DNA of 64,000 bases. Origin: Streptomyces sp. YIM 130001. Its GTDB lineage: Bacteria > Actinomycetota > Actinomycetes > Streptomycetales > Streptomycetaceae. The DNA lies in contig NZ_KZ984565.1 in the NCBI RefSeq assembly GCF_003574445.1, forward strand, positions 149,305 through 213,304. Direction: 5' to 3'. Both the position numbers and the translations under genes were made by a program. Shown here piece by piece: positions 33,682 to 40,107 of the stretch (positions within the stretch are counted from its first letter, which is position 1; each line of letters starts with the position of its first letter). The notes beneath the pieces were generated by a model. It was given only the letters and a program-made list of their open reading frames with translations. It searched no databases and had not been told where the DNA came from.

Positions 33682-35409
33682 ATGACGGCGGAGCGCGTGG
33701 ACCGGGCGAGCGAAGGGCCGGGCGGAGGGGCGAGCGGCTGGGGGCGAGGCGCGGCAGGAGGCGGCGGCCAGGGCCCGACGGCCCGCACCCGCGCCCGCAT
33801 CCCCATGCGAGGCGACCTCGAATGGGGCACCGTCCCCCGCCTGGTCCGCTCGGCGGCCGAGCGCTACGGCGACCGGGAAGCCGTCGTCGAGGGCCGCACG
33901 CGCATCTCGTACGCAGAACTCGGCGAACGCGTGGAGCGGGCCGCCGGGGCCTGCATCGCCTCCGGCGTCGAACCGGGCGACCGCGTCGCCGTCTGGGCAC
34001 CCAACACCCTGGACTGGATCGTGTCCGCCCTCGGCGCGGTCACCGCCGGCGCGGTACTCGTCCCGCTCAACACCCGCTTCAAGGGCGCCGAAGCGGCCTA
34101 CGTCCTCGAACGCTCCCGCGCCAAACTCCTCTTCGTCACCGGCACCTTCCTCGGCACCTCGTACGTCGCGTCCCTGCGCCGCGCCACCGCCGAAGGCCCG
34201 GGCGACGGCCCGCTCCCCGCCCTCCCGCACCTGGAACACGTCGTCGTCCTCTCCGACGACGCCCCCGGCGCCTTCCGCACCTGGAAGGACTTCCTCGCGG
34301 GCGGCGACACGGTCGGCTCCGCCGAGGTCGCCGCCCGCGCCGACGCCGTCGAGTCCGCATCGCCCTCCGACATCATCTTCACCTCCGGCACCACCGGCCG
34401 GCCCAAGGGCGCGATCATCACCCACGCCCAGACCCTGCGCTGCTACGACGTGTGGAGCGAACTCGGCGGCCTGCGCGAGGGCGACCGCTATCTGATCGTG
34501 AACCCGTTCTTCCATACCTTCGGCTACAAGGCCGGCGTCATCGCCTGCCTGATGCGCGGCGCCACGATGATCCCGCAGCCGGTCTTCAACGTGGACACCG
34601 TCCTCGCCAACATCGCCGCCGAGTCGATCTCCGTACTCCCCGGGCCGCCCACCCTCCACCAGTCACTCCTCGACCACCCCGCCCGCGCGGCCCACGACCT
34701 CACCGCGCTGCGCCTGGTCGTCACCGGCGCCGCGGTCGTACCGCTGCAACTCGTCGAACGCCTCCGCTCCGAACTCCACATCGCCACCGTCCTCACCGCC
34801 TACGGCCTCTCCGAGGCCGGCGGCATCGTCACCATGTGCCGCCGCGGCGATCCGGCCGAGGTCATCGCCGCCACGTCCGGACGCGCCATCCCCGACACCG
34901 AGGTGCAGGTCGTCACCCCCGACGGCGACGAGGCACCGCCCGGCACCCCCGGCGAGATCATGGTCCGCGGACACAACGTCATGCAGGGCTACTTCGAGGA
35001 CCCGCAGGAGACCAAGAAGGCCATCACGCCGGACGGCTGGCTGCGCACCGGAGACGTGGGCGTCCTCGACACCGGCGGCAACCTCCGCATCACCGACCGC
35101 ATCAAGGACATGTTCATCGTCGGCGGCTTCAACGCGTATCCCGCCGAGATCGAGCAACTCCTCGGCCTGCACCCGGACATAGCGGACGTCGCGGTCGTCG
35201 GCGTCCCCGACCCCCGCCTCGGCGAGGTCGGCAGCGCCTACGTCGTCCGCCACCCGGACACCACCCTCACCGCCGACGACGTCATCGCCTGGTCCCGCCG
35301 CGAGATGGCCAACTACAAGGTCCCCCGCGAGGTCCACTTCCTCCCGGACCTGCCACGCAACGCGAGCGGCAAGGTGGTCAAGGGAGAGCTGCGGGCACGG
35401 GTGGGGTGA
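33682..35409 (+). CDS. Acyl-CoA synthetase, FadD3-like
   Basis: 575 residues. ANL-superfamily adenylating enzyme: P-loop motif FTSGTTGRPKG, NPFFHTFGYKAGVIACLMRGATM, TAYGLSEAGG, GWLRTGDVGVLD and the catalytic lysine region LPRNASGKVVKGELR. The FHTFGYKAG stretch is like FadD3, the ligase for the steroid C/D-ring propanoate intermediate in mycobacteria, so a ring-derived carboxylic acid is a candidate substrate. A Gly/Ala-rich N-terminal extension of about 40 residues is unusual; translation could start later at MRGDLEWGTVP. It is divergent from the DUF35/thiolase operon and shares the 33601 operator. Confidence 0.88.
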   Translation: MTAERVDRASEGPGGGASGWGRGAAGGGGQGPTARTRARIPMRGDLEWGTVPRLVRSAAERYGDREAVVEGRTRISYAELGERVERAAGACIASGVEPGDRVAVWAPNTLDWIVSALGAVTAGAVLVPLNTRFKGAEAAYVLERSRAKLLFVTGTFLGTSYVASLRRATAEGPGDGPLPALPHLEHVVVLSDDAPGAFRTWKDFLAGGDTVGSAEVAARADAVESASPSDIIFTSGTTGRPKGAIITHAQTLRCYDVWSELGGLREGDRYLIVNPFFHTFGYKAGVIACLMRGATMIPQPVFNVDTVLANIAAESISVLPGPPTLHQSLLDHPARAAHDLTALRLVVTGAAVVPLQLVERLRSELHIATVLTAYGLSEAGGIVTMCRRGDPAEVIAATSGRAIPDTEVQVVTPDGDEAPPGTPGEIMVRGHNVMQGYFEDPQETKKAITPDGWLRTGDVGVLDTGGNLRITDRIKDMFIVGGFNAYPAEIEQLLGLHPDIADVAVVGVPDPRLGEVGSAYVVRHPDTTLTADDVIAWSRREMANYKVPREVHFLPDLPRNASGKVVKGELRARVG

Positions 35410-35540
35410 ACGCGGGCCGGCTCTGGGAGCATCTCCTCCAGGGCCGTCGGGGCGCCGTACGGAACTCGATTCCCGGCAGCGGCGAAGGACGGGTGCAAGC
35501 CCGAGCCCTTCACACGTCCACCCGACGAACAGGAGCCCCG

Positions 35541-35930
35541 ATGACCGTAGAACCGGGCGTCCGCAGCCGTGAGGACAGCGACGCCCGCGTGATCGAGCGG
35601 TCCCGGGACGAGCCCGAGCAGTTCGCCGTCCTCTTCGACCGGCACGCGGGCGCCGTACACCGGTACGCCGCCCGCCGCCTCGGTCCGGAGGCGGCGGAGG
35701 ACCTGATGGCCGACACCTTCACCACGGCCTTCGCCCGACGACACCGGTACGACGCCGCGCGCGGTGACGCCCGGCCCTGGCTGTTCGGCATCGCGACCAA
35801 TCTCGTGGGCCGGCACCGCAGGGCCGAGGCGCGCCGCTTCAAGGCGATGTCCCGGGTGCCGGCTCCCGTCACGGACGAGGAGCCGGTCGCGGACCGGGCC
35901 GTCGCCCCTGCCGTCGCGTACTCCGGTGGC
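35541..35930 (+). pseudogene. Truncated ECF-like sigma factor (region 2 only)
   Basis: ATG 35541 has AGGAG six bases upstream. It opens a frame with a clear sigma-70 region 2: FAVLFDRHAGAVHRYAARRLGPEAAEDLMADTFTTAFARRHRYDAARGDARPWLFGIATNLVGRHRRAEARR. After about VADRAVA (35905) the resemblance ends. The frame continues only as antisense of the DDN-type gene until a stop at 36485. Region 4, needed to read the -35 element, is absent. I infer loss of the 3' half by deletion or recombination. A leftover region-2 peptide might still be made. Confidence 0.75.
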
Positions 35931-36437
35931 TCAGCGCGGAGTGAGGCGGATGACCGGGTACTGACGGTCGGACTTGGTCTGGTACTTGCCGAGGCGGGGC
36001 TGGGCGGTGGTGATGCGCTCCCAGGCGCGTTCGCGCTCGGGGCCGCTGAGGCGGTGCGGTGTCACGGGCCGGGTGTCGCCGCCGGGCAGCTCGACCGACG
36101 CCCGGTCAGGGTGCCCCGTCAGGTTGGCGTGCCAGTCCGGGTGCTGACTTCCGCCGCCCGACGCGACGACCAGCCACGCGTCCGCGCCGTCCGCGCCGTC
36201 CGCGAACCACGCCACGGGAGTCTCCCGGGGCTGACCACTGCGCCGGCCCACGGTGTTCAGGATCAGTACGTCCATCCCCATGAACGTGCCGCGTCCTCGC
36301 CGGATCTTGCGGATCAGCCGGGCGTTCGCCCGCTGCTGCATCCACCGGGAGAACGCCCCGGGGGTGCCGGGCTTGCGCGCACCGGCCCGCTGGTCCTGCT
36401 GCATGGTCGCCCTCGTCTCGGTCGGTTCGCCGTCCAT
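35931..36437 (-). CDS. Deazaflavin (F420)-dependent nitroreductase-family protein (DDN type)
   Basis: 168 residues from ATG 36437. The DDN fold is evident in FMGMDVLILNTVGRRSGQPRETPVAWFADGADGADAWLVVASGGGSQHPDWHANLTGHPDRASVEL, with the RRSGQPR and HPDWHANL elements that contact F420 in relatives. A short Asp/Gly/Ala insertion (DGADGADA) lies in the middle. Members reduce nitro-compounds, quinones or unsaturated ketones. It sits between two truncated genes (sigma factor and FAD oxidoreductase), so its position results from local rearrangement. It seems intact, and no partner gene is evident. Confidence 0.85.
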   Translation of the reverse strand: MDGEPTETRATMQQDQRAGARKPGTPGAFSRWMQQRANARLIRKIRRGRGTFMGMDVLILNTVGRRSGQPRETPVAWFADGADGADAWLVVASGGGSQHPDWHANLTGHPDRASVELPGGDTRPVTPHRLSGPERERAWERITTAQPRLGKYQTKSDRQYPVIRLTPR

Positions 36438-36489
36438 GCTGCGACCGTAGGAGCGGTGGGGACGGGGGTGCTTCTCGAATCCTGACCGA

Positions 36490-36658
36490 TGGTGTGCGGG
36501 TGGCCGGTCGGTGTTCCCCGTGGGCGGCCGTCGGGAAGCTCGAACCGCTCGACGACGGTCACCGGATCCACGAACCCGTCCAGCGCGGCAGCGGCCGATC
36601 TGCCGATCGGCCCGCAACCGAGGACGACAGCCGCGCCGCCCTTGGGCGAAGTACTCAC
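36490..36658 (-). pseudogene. N-terminal remnant of an FAD-dependent oxidoreductase
   Basis: GTG 36658, with GGAGGT nine bases upstream, begins AAVVLGCGPIGRSAAAALDGFVDPVTVVERFELPDGRPRGTPTGHPHTI. This is the dinucleotide-binding start of FAD monooxygenases, which normally read ERD-LPD-PRRGVPQG-H-H. The resemblance stops after about 55 residues, and the frame then runs into DNA antisense to the promoter region of the DDN-type gene. The rest of the roughly 400-residue enzyme is missing. The intact start and ribosome site suggest a fairly recent loss. Confidence 0.65.
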
Positions 36659-36801
36659 TACGGCCTACCTCCGGGTCGCCACCCGTTCCCCGCACCCGCT
36701 GCCCGCCGGGGTCGGACCGGCCAGGATCTCGATCGGGCCTTCGTGCACGGGCCGAACCACGACACTACGGCCGCCCTGCCGCACCCGGGGCACGCGTCCG
36801 A

Positions 36802-37590
36802 TCATCGGGGCCGGGGGTCCGGAGACGGTCGGTGCAAGGCGAGGTAGCGCCCCGGGGACGTGCCGACGGTTCGCCGGAACGCCGCGAGGAAGGCACTCGG
36901 CGTCGCGTACCCCACCGCGTGTGCGACCCGGGAGACGGGCTGGCCCTCGGCGAGCGGGGGAAGCGCTGCGCGCAGCCGCACATGGGTACGCCAGCGGTCG
37001 AAGTGCATGCCGGTGTCGTGGACGAACAGCCGGGTCAGGGTGCGTCGGCTCACCCCGATCGCCCGCGCATGCGCCTCGAGGCTGCGATCGTCCGCGGGGT
37101 CGGCCAGCAGAGCGTCGGCCACCGCGCGTACGCGGTCGTCGGTGGGCTGCGGGACGTCGATGGGGGTGGCCGGCAAGGGACGGAGCAGGTCCAGGACGAC
37201 CGCCTCCGCCCGTAGCCGCGCGGCATCCTCGAGCTCGTGGAGACTCAAGTACGCGATCAGGTGGGCAAGCAGCCCGTCGACGCCGACGGGGGTCGGGTCC
37301 GTCCAGTCCAGATCGCATCTGTCCGGCTCGAAATAGAGGCTGCACAGCACCGCTTCGCGCGTCACGCCGGTCCTGTGGACCACACCTGCGGGAAGCCACA
37401 GCGCCCGTGTGGGTGGCAGGACCCAGTGGGCGTCGTCGATCGCGACGCCGAGCACACCGCGCCGCGCCCAGGCCAACTGGTGCTGTGGGTGCCGGTGCGG
37501 GATGAACCACTGCCCGTGCTCCAACGGGAAGTTCCCTACGACGATCGCGCCCGCGCCGGGCGGGACGGCTCCCTCGACGGCCTCGGTCAT
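36802..37590 (-). CDS. AraC-family regulator (cupin plus HTH)
   Basis: 262 residues. N-terminal cupin: HGQWFIPHRHPQHQLAWARRGVLGVAIDDAHWVLPPTRALWLPAGVVH, a form common in regulators of efflux and detoxification genes. C-terminal AraC domain: RSLEAHARAIGVSRRTLTRLFVHDTGMHFDRWRTHVRL and VSRVAHAVGYATPSAFLAAFRRTVGTSPGRYL. It is divergent from the MFS exporter gene, with about 150 bases between them, and probably controls it. The inducer is unknown. Confidence 0.9.
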   Translation of the reverse strand: MTEAVEGAVPPGAGAIVVGNFPLEHGQWFIPHRHPQHQLAWARRGVLGVAIDDAHWVLPPTRALWLPAGVVHRTGVTREAVLCSLYFEPDRCDLDWTDPTPVGVDGLLAHLIAYLSLHELEDAARLRAEAVVLDLLRPLPATPIDVPQPTDDRVRAVADALLADPADDRSLEAHARAIGVSRRTLTRLFVHDTGMHFDRWRTHVRLRAALPPLAEGQPVSRVAHAVGYATPSAFLAAFRRTVGTSPGRYLALHRPSPDPRPR

Positions 37591-37743
37591 GGTCCCCAGG
37601 CTATGTCCTCAACGCGATATGAGATGGCCCGGTAGCGCATCGCGGTCAACCCGGCAGCTGCATAGCGTCTTTTCCATGCCGATCGACGACCCACCGCGCC
37701 ACTGCAGTTCACCGACGCCGCTCACGATGACCGGGCACCCGGC

Positions 37744-39225
37744 GTGACGAGGCCGCCGACCACGCCTGAGCGCAAGGCTCTCGTACGTCGGGGGCCGGCC
37801 CTCGTCGTGCTGTGCTTCGTCCAGTTCATGCTCGTCCTGGACGACAACGTGGTGAGTGTGGCGCTTCCCAGCATGCGGGAGGAGCTCGGCTTCAGCGCCG
37901 CGGGCCTTGCCTGGGTCGTCAACGCCTACTTCCTCGCCTTCGGCGGGCTGTTGCTGCTGTTCGGCCGCATGGCGGACCTGCTGGGCCGCAGGCGGGTCTT
38001 CCTGACCGGTGTGGCGCTGTTCGGCGCGGCGAGTGTGGTGTGCGGGCTCGCGCAGGAGCCCTGGCAGCTCGTGGCCGGGCGGTTCGTCCAGGGCGGGGGT
38101 GCGGCCATGGCGAGCCCGGCCGCGTTGGCGTTGATCACGCTGCTGTTCCCCGGCACTGCGGAGCGCGCCAAGGCGTTCAGCATCTGGGGCGGTATCGCCG
38201 GTCTGGGCGGCACGGCGGGCCTGGTGATATCCGGCGCGCTGACCGGCCTCGCGTCCTGGCGCTGGATCTTCCTGATCAACCTGCCGGTCGCCCTGGCGGC
38301 CGTGGCACTGCTCCCGCGCCTGGTACCCGAGAGCCGGGACGAGCGCGCGGTGCGCCTCGACGTTCCCGGTGCGGTGCTCGGCACAGGTGCCCTGGTGTCC
38401 CTGGTCTACGGACTGCTCAGGACCGGGGAGTCGGGCTGGCGCGACCTGTCCGCCGTCGGGCCGCTGGCGCCGGCCGTGGTCCTGGCCGTCGCCTTCGTCG
38501 CGGTCGAGACACGGACCGCCGAGCCGCTGGTGCCGTTGTCGTTCCTGCTCGTCCGCATCCGAGCCGTCGCGAACGGGGCGACCTTGCTGTTCTCCGCCGC
38601 GATGTATGCGATGGCCTTCCTGCTGATGGTGCACCTGCAGACCGTCCTCGGCTACCGCCCGCTCACTGCCGGCATCGCCTACCTGCCCTACGGTGCCGGC
38701 ATCCTCGCGGGCATGTGGCTCTCTTCCCGGGCGGTGGTCAGGCTCGGGGTACGGCGGACCCTCGTCGGGTCGTTCCTGATCACCGCGGCCGGACTTCTGC
38801 TGCTGTCCGGAGTGGCACCGAGCGACGGCTACGCCTGGGGAGTGCTGCCCGGCATGCTGGTGACGAGCCTCGGATGCGGCCTGAGCCTGCCCGGCCTGAC
38901 CGTCGCAGCGCTGACGGGCGTCACCGAGGAGAACGCGGGACTCGGCTCGGCCGTCCTGAGCTCCGTCCAACAGGTCGGTGGCGCGGTAGGGGTGGCGGTC
39001 CTCGTCGCTCTGGCCGCCCGCCGCAGCGACGCCCTGGCTGCGCGGGGCGACTCGCTGCACACCGCGCACGCCGCGACGGAAGGCTTCGAACTCGCGCTCA
39101 CCGTCGCCGCGGGTCTCTTGACGTTCGGCGCCGTCCTCGTCGCCGTCCTGCTCGGGAAGCCACGGCGCCCGGCAGACCCACGCGACGCCGGAGAAGCTCC
39201 GGCCGAGCACGCGCACCGCAGGTAG
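37744..39225 (+). CDS. MFS drug exporter, DHA2 (14-segment) type
   Basis: 493 residues with 14 predicted membrane segments. Motif A region: GGLLLLFGRMADLLGRRRVFL. Motif C region: AGLGGTAGLVISGALTGLASWRWIFLINLPVA. The acidic LDDNVVSVALPSM in the first segment is typical of DHA2 proton-coupled multidrug exporters. The start is GTG 37744 with only a weak ribosome site. An earlier ATG at 37727 is in another frame and stops quickly. It is divergent from an AraC regulator, so regulated export of a toxic compound is likely. It ends convergent to afsS. Confidence 0.92.
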   Translation: MTRPPTTPERKALVRRGPALVVLCFVQFMLVLDDNVVSVALPSMREELGFSAAGLAWVVNAYFLAFGGLLLLFGRMADLLGRRRVFLTGVALFGAASVVCGLAQEPWQLVAGRFVQGGGAAMASPAALALITLLFPGTAERAKAFSIWGGIAGLGGTAGLVISGALTGLASWRWIFLINLPVALAAVALLPRLVPESRDERAVRLDVPGAVLGTGALVSLVYGLLRTGESGWRDLSAVGPLAPAVVLAVAFVAVETRTAEPLVPLSFLLVRIRAVANGATLLFSAAMYAMAFLLMVHLQTVLGYRPLTAGIAYLPYGAGILAGMWLSSRAVVRLGVRRTLVGSFLITAAGLLLLSGVAPSDGYAWGVLPGMLVTSLGCGLSLPGLTVAALTGVTEENAGLGSAVLSSVQQVGGAVGVAVLVALAARRSDALAARGDSLHTAHAATEGFELALTVAAGLLTFGAVLVAVLLGKPRRPADPRDAGEAPAEHAHRR

Positions 39226-39711
39226 TCACCGGTCCCAGGCGCACGCTCTGCAGACCGGGGCCTGAGGCGCCCAGGTCCGGCGCCGGCGGGGCGCAGGTGG
39301 GGCCGGGCCGCTTCAGCGCGTACGTCGCGCAGGCCATAGAGCACAAGCGGGAACGGGACCGGCGCGAGGTGGTGATCAGCTCGCGTGGTCGTCCTGCGGG
39401 ACGACGGATGTGTGGTGGTCACTCTGCGGGGCAATACCGGCGTGACTGTCGGCCATTGCCGTGCCCGTCGCGCCGAGGGTGACGGCGAAAGGCCGCGGTG
39501 ACGAGAGTGTTGGTCGTGCGCTTCGCATGAATTCCTGTTACCGGGTGGGATCTGCGGATGCACGGCCTGCTGGTGAACAGGGGGGGGCGAATGTCCAAGA
39601 TGGGGGAGGTGCTCCGGCCAAGGGCTGGCGAAAATCGCCCTGGACACGCGGCGGCCGCGACGGCTCCCCCTCCGCGCCGCCGCGGCCGATCCCCCGTTGG
39701 AACCGCAGCCC
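39226..39711. other. Intergenic region between MFS exporter and afsS
   Basis: 486 bases between convergent genes. Apart from the small signal-peptide-like frame described at 39376-39528 (minus strand), I see no gene, repeat or clear terminator. Purine/pyrimidine-rich stretches near 39580-39690 lie just downstream of the afsS stop. Confidence 0.4.
39376..39528 (-). CDS. Possible small secreted peptide with a frame switch
   Basis: ATG 39528 opens 50 codons ending TGA 39376. The second half reads FAVTLGATGTAMADSHAGIAPQSD, like the end of a signal peptide followed by a short mature peptide, with high GC third positions. The first 12 codons have poor third positions. The neighbouring frame over the same bases reads AKRTTNTLVTAAF with good ones. 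Joined, the two frames make a convincing signal peptide (KRTTNTLVTAAFAVTLGATGTAMA). So either two small indels compensated each other, or a sequence error is present. No family was recognised. Confidence 0.3.
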   Translation of the reverse strand: MRSARPTLSSPRPFAVTLGATGTAMADSHAGIAPQSDHHTSVVPQDDHAS

Positions 39712-39885
39712 TCAGGCGTCCTTGGGCGGTGCGGGCTGGTGGCTGTCGCCCTGGGTGGTGGCGCCGTCCTTGGGCGGTGCGGGCTGGTGGCTGTCGCCCT
39801 GGGTGGTGGCGCCGTCCTTGGGGGGAGCGGGCTGGTGGCTGTCGCCCTGGGTCGATATGCCGTCGTTCTTCGCTGCGTCGCTCAT
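39712..39885 (-). CDS. afsS: AfsS (AfsR2), small activator of secondary metabolism
   Basis: 57 residues. After MSDAAKNDGI come three tandem 16-residue repeats of the form STQGDSHQPAPPKDGA/ATTQGDSHQPAPPKDG, ending KDA. The T-Q-D-x-H-x-P-A-P-P-K-D repeat and the position next to afsR identify AfsS, annotated in many genomes as a sigma-like protein. Its transcription is switched on by phosphorylated AfsR, and it stimulates antibiotic production by an unsettled mechanism. GGGAG lies six bases before the ATG. The DNA repeats are nearly identical (48 bases), so copy number could vary. The promoter and leader hairpin lie in the 222-base gap towards afsR. Confidence 0.9.
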   Translation of the reverse strand: MSDAAKNDGISTQGDSHQPAPPKDGATTQGDSHQPAPPKDGATTQGDSHQPAPPKDA

Positions 39886-39928
39886 AGCAGGCTCCCTGTC
39901 GGTCTGACGGTATTCCGGAAGTCCGGGG

Positions 39929-39970
39929 ACGCCCGTTCGGCGACTCCCCCGAGGACCGCCGAACGGGCGT
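39929..39970 (-). terminator. 14-pair hairpin in the afsS leader / downstream of afsR
   Basis: ACGCCCGTTCGGCG (39929-39942) and CGCCGAACGGGCGT (39957-39970) are perfectly complementary with a 14-base loop. No T-run follows. It sits 138 bases past the afsR stop and 44 bases before the afsS ATG. If the promoter at about 40050 is right, it is inside the afsS leader. It could end read-through from afsR or regulate afsS. Confidence 0.7.
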
Positions 39971-40043
39971 TCTTGGGCCGATCACCTTACTGGTGGGCCC
40001 CAGTTGATCCGTCTGCCCCCCGACGCGACGGACCGATGGCTAG

Positions 40044-40078
40044 AGAATGGCAGCGGCCCATAAACGTTCAATGAACGC
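40044..40078 (-). promoter_or_regulatory. afsS promoter with AfsR/PhoP-type box
   Basis: On the minus strand GTTCATTGAAC is followed directly by GTTTATG, an 11-base-spaced direct repeat like the PHO/AfsR boxes known at the S. coelicolor afsS promoter. TTGAAC could serve as -35. CATTCT, 16 bases further, could be -10. It lies just after the afsR stop and about 160 bases before afsS. Confidence 0.65.
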
Positions 40079-40107
40079 CCGGGGTGAGTGGTGCACGGCG
40101 CCGAAAT

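Noticed and set aside
39903..39919. CTGACGGTATTCC upstream of afsS as a regulon site
   Set aside because: Only the left arm is present; the right arm shows no match.
39461..40074. Gly-rich repeat proteins read on the plus strand through afsS
   Set aside because: They are the antisense translation of the afsS repeats; the minus-strand frame has the AfsS sequence and a ribosome site.
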